Assembly: GCF_001701045.1 (NCBI RefSeq)
Contig: NZ_CP016757.1
Coordinates: 823,501 to 887,500 of the forward strand
Source: Cloacibacillus porcorum
GTDB taxonomy: Bacteria > Synergistota > Synergistia > Synergistales > Synergistaceae
DNA: 64,000 bases
Reading direction: 5' to 3'
In this document: piece by piece, positions 27,971 to 36,694 of the stretch
Position numbering within the stretch: the stretch's first letter is position 1
Layout: each line of letters begins with the position of its first letter
Notes under the pieces: generated by a model
What the model saw: only the letters and a program-made list of their open reading frames with translations
The model's database searches: none
Told to the model about the DNA's origin: nothing
Program-made: the position numbers and the translations under genes

Positions 27971-28069
27971 AGCATCTTAAGAATTAGAATTTATAGCCTA
28001 GACATTTATCCATACGGATGGTTTTTATACGTGTACGCGGGGATTCTTGCCAAACTGGGAGGGACAGAA

Positions 28070-28732
28070 ATGATGTCGAAGAATGAAAAGGCCAGCTGGG
28101 TGAAGGCCTACAACTGGATAAGGGAGGGGATCGACTCCTGCGCGCTGAAGATGGGCGAACCTCTTCCCGAGACATTTATCGCGAATGAGACCGGCGTAAG
28201 CCGCACTCCCGTCCGTGAGGCGCTGCGCGTTCTAGAACAGGACGGCTATATAAAGATAGTTCCCCTTAAGGGGGCCTTCGTCTCCGAGATATCCCTTGAG
28301 GACGTACGCGAGATATATGATATAAGAAAGCTGCTCGAACCCTTTGCCGCGCTCTCCGCGGCCAACCGCATACCAGACAGTGAAATAAAAGAGATGTCAG
28401 CCGAGTGGGAACGGCTTAGTAAGAGGGCGGAGAACGGCGAGGAGATAGACTTTTCAACCGTCGCCGACTGTGACCTCAAGCTGCACTTTACGATTGCGAA
28501 GTATGCGACGAACAGGCGCATCGGCGCGATACTGATGAGCTATCATGTGCAGATCAAGCGCTTTCAGCGCCTCTCCGCGCAGTCTCTCGCCGATATTCGC
28601 AATTCCATAGAACAGCACATCATCATCCTGAACTGTATCAAACGCAGAGATCCAAAGGCTCTTCACGCCTGCCTATACGACCACGTCGTCAACAGCGAGG
28701 GGTATATAATGAAGGACTATTTTCTGCGGTAA
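28070..28732 (+). CDS. GntR-family transcriptional regulator, FCD subfamily
   Basis: 220 residues from ATG 28070 (GGAGGG 7 bases upstream). N-terminal winged helix with ANETGVSRTPVREALRVLEQDGYIKI, then the FCD ligand-binding domain whose metal/ligand residues include D and H in CDLKLHFTIAK and the histidines in EQHIIILNCIKRRD and YDHVV. FCD regulators sense organic acids. Divergent transcription from the larA-acnX-dctPQM operon and two shared palindromes make it the likely repressor of that operon and of itself. Confidence 0.9.
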   Translation: MMSKNEKASWVKAYNWIREGIDSCALKMGEPLPETFIANETGVSRTPVREALRVLEQDGYIKIVPLKGAFVSEISLEDVREIYDIRKLLEPFAALSAANRIPDSEIKEMSAEWERLSKRAENGEEIDFSTVADCDLKLHFTIAKYATNRRIGAILMSYHVQIKRFQRLSAQSLADIRNSIEQHIIILNCIKRRDPKALHACLYDHVVNSEGYIMKDYFLR

Positions 28733-29082
28733 CGAAATACATCCCGTAATCCGCAGTTTTCATTATTTATCCGCCGGTGCTGAGCCGCCGGTCTCAATAT
28801 TGTGACAAAAGAGGGCAGGCTGCGGGTAACGCCGGCTCTCTTTTGTGTGAGTTATTCTTTACGCGGTTGTTAAAATTAAGATTTTATGAATGACCTCTCT
28901 TTAGTGTCATACTTTATTTGTATGCTGAATATGCTTAATTAGATATTTTTCATATGTTTTAAAAGATGTTATCCTTAGCCCGGCTAAAATACTTTCATGT
29001 CATATCAAAATAAACAGATGATATGGCAGTGGTGGTGTTTAAGACCGATTACGCTATTTTCTATCAATGAGGAGGTCATTTT
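28733..29082. other. Intergenic region GntR / dctP
   Basis: Holds the GntR terminator (28805-28846) and about 230 bp of AT-rich leader that should contain the dctPQM promoter. No third TGTATACA palindrome is present, so this TRAP set is probably not under the same GntR. Confidence 0.45.
28805..28846 (+). terminator. GntR gene terminator
   Basis: ACAAAAGAG (28805) pairs with CTCTTTTGT (28838-28846), with inner GGC/GCC pairs; a run of T lies within the distal arm. Confidence 0.7.
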
Positions 29083-30096
29083 ATGTTTTTCAAGAATGCC
29101 GGTAAAGTATTGCTGGCGGCGGTGATTGCGTGTGGTTTCGCATTTATGGGTACACGGGCCGACTGTAGTGACTCCAAGGTTTATACCATCAGGATAGGTT
29201 CGATCAGTTCAGAGGCGATACCAGAGGTGCGGGCCGCTTATGAGTTTAAAAAAGAGATTGAAAAATCAAGCGGCGGAAGGATCAAGGTCGAGGTATTCCC
29301 TAACGGCGCGCTGGGAGGGGACCGTCAAATGGCGGAGGCCGTCTCGCTGGGAACGCTGGATATGGTGCTGACGACGACGTCGGCCCTGACCACCTATGAG
29401 CCTAAGTTTGGGATACTGGATATGCCGTTTGCCTTTTCCGACGCGCAGGCCGCTTTTAAGGCTGTCGACGGGGAGCTCGGCCAGTATCTGAATAAGGAGC
29501 TGGAACGGAGCGCGGGAATGGTCAATTTGGGATATATGCTGAACGGCGTGCGCCATATGGTGAACAGCAAACGTCCGATCAACGCTCCTTCGGATCTGGC
29601 TGGATTGAAGATGAGGGTCATGGAGAGCCCCGTTTACATCGGACTTTTTAAGGCACTTGGCGCGAACCCCACGCCGATGTCCTTCACGGAAGTCTATACC
29701 TCCCTGCAGCAGAAGACGATAGACGGTTTTGAGGTCAGCGCCAATTTTATGGTGGAGATGAAATTTTACGACGTCCAGAAGTATTACAGCCTTACGGGGC
29801 ATACGGTATCGTTTCTCGTCGCCGCGATGAACAAAAACAAGTTTGATAAACTGCCGTCCGACCTTCAAAAGATGGTCGCGGCCTCGGCGAAGAAGTGGTT
29901 CGTGGATTATCAGAGGAAGGTATCTCTGAGCGAGGACGCCGGTTACATAAAACAGCTTAAGTCGCACGGAATGAGCGTCAACGGCATAACGCCGGAGAAC
30001 CACGCGAAGTTTGTCAAAGCCGTGCAGCCGGTATATGCCGAATTTGAGAAAAAATTGGGTAAGGACGTCTTTGTGCTGCTGAAAAAGTATCAGTAG
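29083..30096 (+). CDS. dctP: TRAP transporter substrate-binding protein DctP
   Basis: 337 residues with an N-terminal signal segment (LLAAVIACGFAFMGTRADC), possibly a lipoprotein-like or ordinary cleavage site. NGALGGDRQMAEAVSLG, GYMLNGVRHMVNSKRPI and LKMRVMESPVY with the ligand arginine are clear. Similar to the protein at 23703 but well diverged. GAGGAGGTC precedes ATG. First gene of dctPQM. Confidence 0.94.
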   Translation: MFFKNAGKVLLAAVIACGFAFMGTRADCSDSKVYTIRIGSISSEAIPEVRAAYEFKKEIEKSSGGRIKVEVFPNGALGGDRQMAEAVSLGTLDMVLTTTSALTTYEPKFGILDMPFAFSDAQAAFKAVDGELGQYLNKELERSAGMVNLGYMLNGVRHMVNSKRPINAPSDLAGLKMRVMESPVYIGLFKALGANPTPMSFTEVYTSLQQKTIDGFEVSANFMVEMKFYDVQKYYSLTGHTVSFLVAAMNKNKFDKLPSDLQKMVAASAKKWFVDYQRKVSLSEDAGYIKQLKSHGMSVNGITPENHAKFVKAVQPVYAEFEKKLGKDVFVLLKKYQ

Positions 30097-30110
30097 TTTT
30101 TACGGCAGAA

Positions 30111-30148
30111 CCAGTGCGGATGGGCATATACATCTCTGTCCGCACTGG
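30111..30148 (+). terminator. Intercistronic hairpin dctP-dctQ
   Basis: CCAGTGCGGA pairs perfectly with TCCGCACTGG around an 18-base loop, with no strong T-run. It occupies the same place as the hairpin at 23652 in the other TRAP operon and probably sets the ratio of binding protein to permease. Confidence 0.55.
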
Positions 30149-30178
30149 TCGGTCAAAGCGCAGATAGGAGTGGCGAAA

Positions 30179-30685
30179 TTGAGTGCGGTGTTAAGGCTGT
30201 ACAACAAGTTTGAAGAGTATCTTTTGGTTTTAAGTTTAGCGGTCTCAGTCGCGCTTGTCGCCCTTCAGATCGTTTTCAGATATTTCATTAACGCTTCCAT
30301 CCCCTGGAGCGAAGAGCTGACGCGGTATATTTTTATCTGGCAGATATGGCTGGGAACGAGTTTTGCGCAGAGGGACGGCAAGCACCTGAAGGTCGAAGTT
30401 TTGTATTCCCTGATGAATCCAGCCGGTAAAAAGTTTTTAAGCGTGCTTTCTAACCTCATCTTTCTCTCGTTTTGTGTATTTCTTACGGTGAACGGCTTTT
30501 CTCTTGTCATGAATCTGGCTCACCGATATTCCCTCTCTCCCGCGATGGAGATCCCGCTGCTTTTTGTGTATCTGTCGCTGCCTGTGAGCAACTTCGTGCT
30601 TGCCGTCAGGATCATCGCCGGGCTCAAAGATATAGTCCTGGCACCGGCGTCCGCTTTCGCAGACAAGAAGGAGGAGATACGGTAA
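30179..30685 (+). CDS. dctQ: TRAP transporter small permease DctQ
   Basis: 168 residues with four membrane segments and the motif WSEELTRYIFIWQIWLGTSFAQRDGKHLKVE. TTG 30179 is 8 bases from AGGAG; the GTG at 30170 overlaps that ribosome site and is less likely. The stop overlaps the dctM ATG by one base (TAATG). Confidence 0.9.
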   Translation: MSAVLRLYNKFEEYLLVLSLAVSVALVALQIVFRYFINASIPWSEELTRYIFIWQIWLGTSFAQRDGKHLKVEVLYSLMNPAGKKFLSVLSNLIFLSFCVFLTVNGFSLVMNLAHRYSLSPAMEIPLLFVYLSLPVSNFVLAVRIIAGLKDIVLAPASAFADKKEEIR

Positions 30686-31965
30686 TGGAATTCGCGGTCT
30701 TATTTGGCTCTTTTCTCGTGCTGATTCTGCTGACCGTTCCCGTCGGCTACGCTATCGGCATATCCACGCTGATCACGCTCTATTTTTTCTCCGACATATC
30801 GTTCGTCATGATCTCACAGAACGCCGTGGCGGGAGTCGATTCCTTTTCCCTCCTGGCGATTCCTTTCTTTATCCTCGCTGGAAGCCTGATGAGCGCCGGC
30901 GGTCTGGCTAAGCGGCTGCTCAATTTTGCCAATATCTGTGTCGGCGCGGTGACTGGCGGCCTTGCCATGGTGACCACGGTTACCTGTATGTTCTTTGCCG
31001 CGCTCTCCGGTTCCGCCGTCGCCACGACATCCGCCGTCGGCTCGTTTATGATCCCGGCGATGAAAGAGAAGGGCTACGACGAGGGATTTGCCGCCGCGCT
31101 CGCCGCTGCGGCCGGCACCATCGGCATCATCATCCCGCCGAGCATCCCGCTTGTCATCTACGGCGTGGTGGTTGGCGCCTCCATTGGTGAGCTGTTTATC
31201 GCGGGGATCATTCCGGGAATAATAATGGGCGTGGCGATCCTGATAGTATGTTACGTCATTTCAAAGAAGAAAGGGTACAGAGGAACCGCGGAGAAGCTGA
31301 CGCTGAAAAGTTTTTCTCACTCCTTTGTGGACGCCATCTGGGCGTTTATGGCCCCGGGGATAATCTTGGGCGGTATCTACTGGGGGATATGCACTCCCAC
31401 CGAGGCGGCGGTGATAGCGGTCTTGTACTCTCTGTTCACCGGCGTCGTCATCTACCGCGAACTGACGTTTGCGAAGATTTACGAAGCCTTCGTGGAGACG
31501 CTGACGGTCAATGGAGCGACGACCTTTATGGTGGGCCTTTCGATGGCTTTCGCGAGTTATCTCATAATGGCCGGACTGCCGCAGCAGATCGCGTCGTTTC
31601 TCATAAGCATCACCGACAGCAGGATAGTGCTCTTTATGATCGTGAATCTCTTTTTGCTGGCAGTGGGCAGCCTCATCGACCCGATACCGGCGATAATAAT
31701 ACTTGCCCCGATCCTGCTGCCGGTGATGACGAAATTCGGCATGTCGCCCGTCACCTTCGGCGTCGTGCTGGTGGCGAATCTGGCTATCGGCTATATAACG
31801 CCGCCATATGGCGTCAACCTGTTTGTGGCGATGGCGGTGGCGAAGATCCCGATGGAGCGGATGTTTAAATATATCGTCGCGCTGTTTTTAGCGATGCTTG
31901 CCGCTCTGATGCTGATCACATACTGCGACTCCGCGACGATGCACCTGGTGCGGTTCCTAAAATAA
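30685..31965 (+). CDS. dctM: TRAP transporter large permease DctM
   Basis: 426 residues; ATG 30685 with AGGAGATA upstream, although the frame is open back to 30472 inside dctQ. AVAGVDSFSLLAIPFFILAG and GTIGIIIPPSIPLVIYGVV identify the family. It is a distant homologue of the duplicated dctM pair. Its last 9 bases overlap the convergent LysR gene. Confidence 0.94.
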   Translation: MEFAVLFGSFLVLILLTVPVGYAIGISTLITLYFFSDISFVMISQNAVAGVDSFSLLAIPFFILAGSLMSAGGLAKRLLNFANICVGAVTGGLAMVTTVTCMFFAALSGSAVATTSAVGSFMIPAMKEKGYDEGFAAALAAAAGTIGIIIPPSIPLVIYGVVVGASIGELFIAGIIPGIIMGVAILIVCYVISKKKGYRGTAEKLTLKSFSHSFVDAIWAFMAPGIILGGIYWGICTPTEAAVIAVLYSLFTGVVIYRELTFAKIYEAFVETLTVNGATTFMVGLSMAFASYLIMAGLPQQIASFLISITDSRIVLFMIVNLFLLAVGSLIDPIPAIIILAPILLPVMTKFGMSPVTFGVVLVANLAIGYITPPYGVNLFVAMAVAKIPMERMFKYIVALFLAMLAALMLITYCDSATMHLVRFLK

Positions 31966-32856
31966 TTTAACGTCGACGTCCATTATCTCCAGCAGCTTCT
32001 TGGCCATCGGCGAGATATACTGCTTGGGATTAAAGATGACTACCGGTTTTGTATCGGAGCTTACGCCCTCTATCCGTTTGATGTTCGTCCGTTTGTTGGG
32101 AAGGTGTTTTAACAGCTGCTGCGGCATAATGGTGGCCCCCAGCCCGCTGAATACCAGCATTATCGCCAAAGAGGAGTTTGAACACTGGCAGATGATATTT
32201 GGTTTGATGTTGAGGTTGGCGAAATCGTTGATAAAAAGTTCGTTGTAGCCGATGCTTTTGCCGTCGTGCAGCATGATCAGCGGAAGTTCGGCCATCTCCT
32301 CCAGCGAGATATAGTCTCGCTGAGGGCAGGAGTCCATCGCGGCGGGAACGGCGAGATAGAATTGTTCGGCCGCGAGGGGAACCACGGCCAGCGAACCGGC
32401 GTTGAAGGTAGGCGTGCGCAGGAAGAGCAGTTCGATCTCTCTCTTGTAGAGAAGGTCCAGCAGGTTGTTGGGGGTGTCTTCCCATATCTTATAGGTCACA
32501 TGCGGATGTAACGAGGCAAATTTTTTCAGGTAGTCCGTCAGCTTGGGCGTACATGATATCAGCGAGCCTATCTTCAGGATACCGGAGAGATTTTCGGGAA
32601 TGTCGTCGTTGATGTAATACTTCAGATTTTCTATTTGGAATATCAGATCCTGAGCCTTTTGCAGGAGGGCCTCTCCGGCCGAGGTCAGCTCCAGCCCCTT
32701 TTTAGTCCTGAGAAAGAGAGGTTTGCCGATCTCTTTTTCCAGTTCGATGATATGCCTGCTTAATGGCGGCTGTGCCATGAATAACTTTTGGGCGGCCTTT
32801 GTTATCTGCCCTTCGTTGGCGACGGTAACAAAATATTTCAGCTGTTTTATATCCAT
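31957..32856 (-). CDS. LysR-family transcriptional regulator
   Basis: 299 residues. N-terminal winged HTH (LKYFVTVANEGQITKAAQKLFMAQPPLSRHIIELEKEIG split across residues 6-44) followed by a periplasmic-binding-fold effector domain. It is divergent from the FAD oxidoreductase at 32944 across an 87-bp gap, the standard LysR arrangement, so that gene and perhaps the aminotransferase are likely targets. It ends overlapping the TRAP dctM 3' end, which it could also serve. Confidence 0.92.
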   Translation of the reverse strand: MDIKQLKYFVTVANEGQITKAAQKLFMAQPPLSRHIIELEKEIGKPLFLRTKKGLELTSAGEALLQKAQDLIFQIENLKYYINDDIPENLSGILKIGSLISCTPKLTDYLKKFASLHPHVTYKIWEDTPNNLLDLLYKREIELLFLRTPTFNAGSLAVVPLAAEQFYLAVPAAMDSCPQRDYISLEEMAELPLIMLHDGKSIGYNELFINDFANLNIKPNIICQCSNSSLAIMLVFSGLGATIMPQQLLKHLPNKRTNIKRIEGVSSDTKPVVIFNPKQYISPMAKKLLEIMDVDVKLF

Positions 32857-32943
32857 AATCGACTATCCCCGATGCTCGTTTACCCTGATTATATCTAAAA
32901 GATTACGATAATTCAAATATAGAGACAATAAGGAGCGTTTTAC

Positions 32944-34308
32944 ATGGAAAAGTTTATCATTGAACCGGAAGCTAAGGTGGAAGTTATCGACCATGCCGAC
33001 GTGCTGGTCGCAGGCGGCGGCCCCGCCGGTATAGCCGCGGCGGTCGCCGCGGCGCGCGCGGGCGCGGGGAGGGTGGTCCTGCTTGAGCGTTATAACCACC
33101 TTGGCGGGATGGCTACGGGGGGGCAGGTCATTCTGATCCCCTCTCTGAGCTATATGAAAACGATGATGATAAAGGGCGTTATGCTCGAAGCGGTCAGCCG
33201 CCTTGAGGCTATCCCCAACGGTTACTTTGGCCCGCGGCGGGAGATAATGGGCAGTGACGACCCCCAGTGCGTCGAAAAGTGGCGTCCCTATTTTAATATG
33301 ACGCGCGACGGCTATGTCTGCTACGGAGGATATACCGACCCTGAAATATTCAAAATCGTCCTTCAGCAAATGGCGGAAGAGGCCGGGGTCAAGGTCTATC
33401 TGCACACGCTTGCCTGTAAGGCGATATGCGTCGGCGATGAGGTGAAGGGCGTGAGCTTTGAAAGCAAACAGGGCAGGAACGCCATTCTCGCGGATACCGT
33501 CATAGACTGCACCGGAGACGGGGACATCGCGGCATCGGCGGGCGCGGTTTTTCAGGACGCCTTCAAGGACGGCCTGCGCAACGCCTCTCTCGGCGTGGTC
33601 TACAGGCTCGGTGTGGAAGATTTTACGAAGTTTATGGATTATTCGGTGGAAAACAGCGAAGAATGGGAGAGGCACAATAAAAAACTCAACGAAATTTCCG
33701 GTTTCCCGATCGTGCTTTTCCCGACCGGCAGGAGTGACGTGGCCTGGGTCGATAACTGGCTCCTCGGTTATGACTGCCTGAAGGTCGCCGACCTTACGGC
33801 GGTCGAGTTCAAAGTACGCGCCACGATCCTCGACGTTATCGGCTATATCAATGAAAATAAAATCCCCGGACTGTTCCCGGCCACCCTTCACGATACGGCC
33901 TACCAGACCGGCACGCGCGGGAGCAGACGGATTCTCGGCAAAAAGGTGCTGACGGTGAACGACGTCTATAACGGAACCGACTTTGAGGACGTTGTCGCCG
34001 TACTGCCCTCGATAGAGGTGATAACCTCCAAAGGCGGACTCGACGAGGACTACCCCGAAAAACCGACGCAGATCCCTCTTGGAGCCCTGCAGGTCGCGGA
34101 TAAGAGAAATCTTCTCGTAGCCGGAAGGTGTTTTTCCTCGGACGCGCAGGCAAACAACCTGATCAATCTCATACCGCACTGTTTCGCGATGGGACAGGCG
34201 GCGGGAGTGGCGGCGGCGGTGTCGCGGCGGACAGGCGCAGATTGCTGCGATGTCGGGTACGAAGATGTCAGGCTGGAATTAATACGGCAGAATGTTTATC
34301 TTCCGTAG
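32944..34308 (+). CDS. FAD-dependent oxidoreductase (FAD_oxidored family)
   Basis: 454 residues. The N-terminal Rossmann motif VLVAGGGPAGIAAAVAAARAG binds FAD, LERYNHLGGMATGGQ follows, and DCTGDGDIAA and the C-terminal LLVAGRCFSSDAQANN are typical of the PF12831 flavoprotein family (fumarate-reductase-like or glucose-inhibited-division-like fold). The substrate is unknown. TAAGGAG precedes ATG. Flanked by a divergent LysR regulator and a downstream aminotransferase, it may oxidise an organic acid brought in by the adjacent TRAP system. Confidence 0.87.
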   Translation: MEKFIIEPEAKVEVIDHADVLVAGGGPAGIAAAVAAARAGAGRVVLLERYNHLGGMATGGQVILIPSLSYMKTMMIKGVMLEAVSRLEAIPNGYFGPRREIMGSDDPQCVEKWRPYFNMTRDGYVCYGGYTDPEIFKIVLQQMAEEAGVKVYLHTLACKAICVGDEVKGVSFESKQGRNAILADTVIDCTGDGDIAASAGAVFQDAFKDGLRNASLGVVYRLGVEDFTKFMDYSVENSEEWERHNKKLNEISGFPIVLFPTGRSDVAWVDNWLLGYDCLKVADLTAVEFKVRATILDVIGYINENKIPGLFPATLHDTAYQTGTRGSRRILGKKVLTVNDVYNGTDFEDVVAVLPSIEVITSKGGLDEDYPEKPTQIPLGALQVADKRNLLVAGRCFSSDAQANNLINLIPHCFAMGQAAGVAAAVSRRTGADCCDVGYEDVRLELIRQNVYLP

Positions 34309-34431
34309 GTATGGATGATTCTGGCCGCCGTGTTTTGGAAAAATAAGTTGCCTGAAATGGCGGATTGGTAATAATATTGTCTATGTAAGATGGACGGTTT
34401 ATTTTCTTAGATACGGGAGGCAATAAAAAAG

Positions 34432-35610
34432 ATGACTACGAAGGTTAAATTTCCCAACAGCCGTATGGCTTCCATCAGCATGTCCGGCGGTATCCGCGAA
34501 ATACTGACGCGCGCGGAGGAGATGGAGCGCGAGGGCAGAAGCATCATCCATATGGAGATCGGCCGCCCGGACTTCGATTCGCCGAAGTGCGCGAAGGAGC
34601 GGGTGATAGAGGCCCTCAACGAGGGCAACGTACACTATACGGACATGGCGGGGGCCTATGACCTCCGCTGCGCGGTGGCCGACAAGTATCACCGCGAGAA
34701 CGGCATGGCCTACGTCGACGCCGATAAAAACGTCCTTATCACGAACGGCGCGATGGAGGCGCTCACCTCGACCTTCCTCACGCTCTTTGAGCCCGGCGAC
34801 GAGGTGATCGTGCCCGCGCCCTATTTCTCGGCCTACGCGGATGAGCTCGCCATTGCCAGCGCCGTGCTCGTACCCGTGCCGACGAAGATGGAAAACGGCT
34901 TCCGGCTTCAGGTGGAGGAGCTGAAAAAGGCTCTTTCGCCCAAGACCAAGGCCATCCTGATAAACTCGCCCAACAACCCCAGCGGCGCGGTGCTTACACG
35001 GAAGGATCTTGAGGCGATCGCCGCCTTTGCCATTGAGAACGACCTCTGGGTGATCTCCGATGAATGCTATGAGAAATTCCTCTATGACGGCGAGCATGTG
35101 AGCATCGCGAGCCTGCCCGGCATGGAGGAGCGCACTGTGACGGTTGCCGCCGCCTCCAAGACCTGGTCGATGACCGGCTGGCGCATCGGCTGGGTGGTCG
35201 CCCCCGCGGCGATGCGCCCCTATGTCAATAAGTGCCACCAGAACCTCACGACCTGCGCCAACTCATTCGCGCAGGCTGGGGTTGTCGAGGCCTTCGCCCA
35301 CGCCGACAACGATGTGAGGGCGATGGTCGCGGAGTATAAACGCCGCCGCGATATGGTCGTCAAGTGGCTGAACGATATCAAGGGCTTCGAGGCGATCACG
35401 CCCGCGGGCGCCTTCTACGCCTTCCCGCGCATCTCGCGGCTCGGTATGGACGGCTTCAAATTCTGCGCCTGGCTGCTCGAAGAGGCCGGAGTCTCGACCG
35501 TCCCCGGCGAGGTTTTCGGAATGCCGGGACATATCCGCCTCGCCTACTGCCGCTCCTATGACTACATAGAAGAGGGCATGAAGAGGATCAAAGAGGCCGT
35601 CGAAAAATAA
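34432..35610 (+). CDS. Class I/II pyridoxal-phosphate aminotransferase
   Basis: 392 residues, fold-type I. PLP-binding features are N in INSPNNPSGAV, D and Y in VISDECYEKFLYDG, the Schiff-base lysine in AASKTWSMTGWRIGW, and the carboxylate-binding Arg in HIRLAYCRS. Probably moves amino groups between an amino acid and 2-oxoglutarate. GGGAGG lies 12 bases before ATG. A short terminator-like hairpin follows at 35654. Confidence 0.93.
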   Translation: MTTKVKFPNSRMASISMSGGIREILTRAEEMEREGRSIIHMEIGRPDFDSPKCAKERVIEALNEGNVHYTDMAGAYDLRCAVADKYHRENGMAYVDADKNVLITNGAMEALTSTFLTLFEPGDEVIVPAPYFSAYADELAIASAVLVPVPTKMENGFRLQVEELKKALSPKTKAILINSPNNPSGAVLTRKDLEAIAAFAIENDLWVISDECYEKFLYDGEHVSIASLPGMEERTVTVAAASKTWSMTGWRIGWVVAPAAMRPYVNKCHQNLTTCANSFAQAGVVEAFAHADNDVRAMVAEYKRRRDMVVKWLNDIKGFEAITPAGAFYAFPRISRLGMDGFKFCAWLLEEAGVSTVPGEVFGMPGHIRLAYCRSYDYIEEGMKRIKEAVEK

Positions 35611-35653
35611 ACCTCTGCGTGAATCGGCGTTTATCTCTTTTTCCACCCGAAGG

Positions 35654-35696
35654 AAATCGGCGTTTATAAGCAGAGAACCAAAACGCCGATTTTTAC
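35654..35696 (+). terminator. Terminator-like hairpin made of repeat termini
   Basis: AAATCGGCGTTT (35654-35665) pairs with AAACGCCGATTT (35681-35692), followed by TTTT. The arms are the same sequence as the termini of the palindromic repeat at 46378, so a repeat remnant may serve as the aminotransferase terminator. Confidence 0.6.
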
Positions 35697-35726
35697 GTTT
35701 TGTGTGAATCGCTTATTTTGTTCATC

Positions 35727-35810
35727 AGAAGTGCGAGTTGCTAAATGAAATGGGGCTCCGATACCGGAGCCCCATTTTATGACGCAAATCGTGCTTATAA
35801 ACGCCGGTTT
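35727..35810 (-). repeat. Small palindromic repeat, copy A (incomplete)
   Basis: The reverse complement matches copy B at 46378-46504: GCGTTTATAAGCACGATTTG, CGTCATAAAA, a central hairpin, and TTTAGCAACTCGCACTTCT. The central stem is TGGGGCTCCG/CGGAGCCCCA (35751-35774). One terminus is missing or degraded. It reaches the stop of the TauE/SafE gene and may act as its terminator. Confidence 0.75.
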
Positions 35811-36585
35811 ACAGTATGTCGAAGAGGAGTTTGAGCACCAGCATCACCAGCACCGTCAGCATCATCGGACGTATGAATCGCGCGCCCTTCGTCAGCGCGC
35901 AGTGCGCGCCGATATAGTTGCCCGCGATGCCGCAGAGCGCCGCGGGCAGCGCCACGCCGTATATTATCGTCCCCGCGAAGGCGAAGGTCATCAGCGAGGC
36001 GTAGTTGGAGGCGAGGTTCAGTATCTTCGCGTTCCCCGAGGCGGTTCTAAGGTCAAAGCCCATGAGGACGGAGAAGGCCATGATCGCGAAGGTCCCCGTC
36101 CCGGGGCCGAAGAGGCCGTCGTACCCGCCGATCAGCAGCCCGATCATAAAGGCGAGCAGCGCGGCGCGGCCGCGCTCCATTCCGGCGGAGCGGTCCGTTT
36201 CGCCGAGGTCCCTTTTGAGAAAAATTATCACCGCCGCGCAGGGCAGGATGATAATGAGCATCGTCTTGATCATCTGGTCGCTGAGCAGCAGCGCTGTCTT
36301 CGCGCCGACGGTGGAGCCGATGAACGAGCCGAACGCCGCGACCGCCGCCGCGCGCAGGTTGACCGCGCCGTTCCGCCAAAACTTAAAGACCGCGAGGGTG
36401 GTGCCGCAGGAGCTGGAGAATTTATTGCATCCCAGCGCGAAATGCGCCGGCATGCCGGTGAAGATATAGGCGGGCAGGGAGATTATCCCGCCGCCGCCCG
36501 CCGAGGCGTCGACAAATCCCGCGAGAAACACCAGAAAGCACACTAATATCAGCGACGTTGTTGAAATTTCAAAGCCTGCGGCCAT
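35809..36585 (-). CDS. TauE/SafE (TSUP) family permease
   Basis: 258 residues, about eight membrane segments; the first repeat contains GFVDASAGGGGIISLPAY, the second GGYDGLFGPGTGTF, both typical of TSUP anion exporters (sulfite, sulfoacetate and related organosulfur anions). The substrate cannot be assigned. AAGGAG precedes ATG 36585; it is divergent from the FAD-linked oxidase at 36695. Confidence 0.9.
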   Translation of the reverse strand: MAAGFEISTTSLILVCFLVFLAGFVDASAGGGGIISLPAYIFTGMPAHFALGCNKFSSSCGTTLAVFKFWRNGAVNLRAAAVAAFGSFIGSTVGAKTALLLSDQMIKTMLIIILPCAAVIIFLKRDLGETDRSAGMERGRAALLAFMIGLLIGGYDGLFGPGTGTFAIMAFSVLMGFDLRTASGNAKILNLASNYASLMTFAFAGTIIYGVALPAALCGIAGNYIGAHCALTKGARFIRPMMLTVLVMLVLKLLFDIL

Positions 36586-36694
36586 ATAAAGTCTCCTTAA
36601 AACAGAGTCAAACGCAGATTATTATATTATAATATACTCTTATAAATATATATGGCCTTTGAATAATTATTTGATGGAAGGGAGGCGCTTCATC

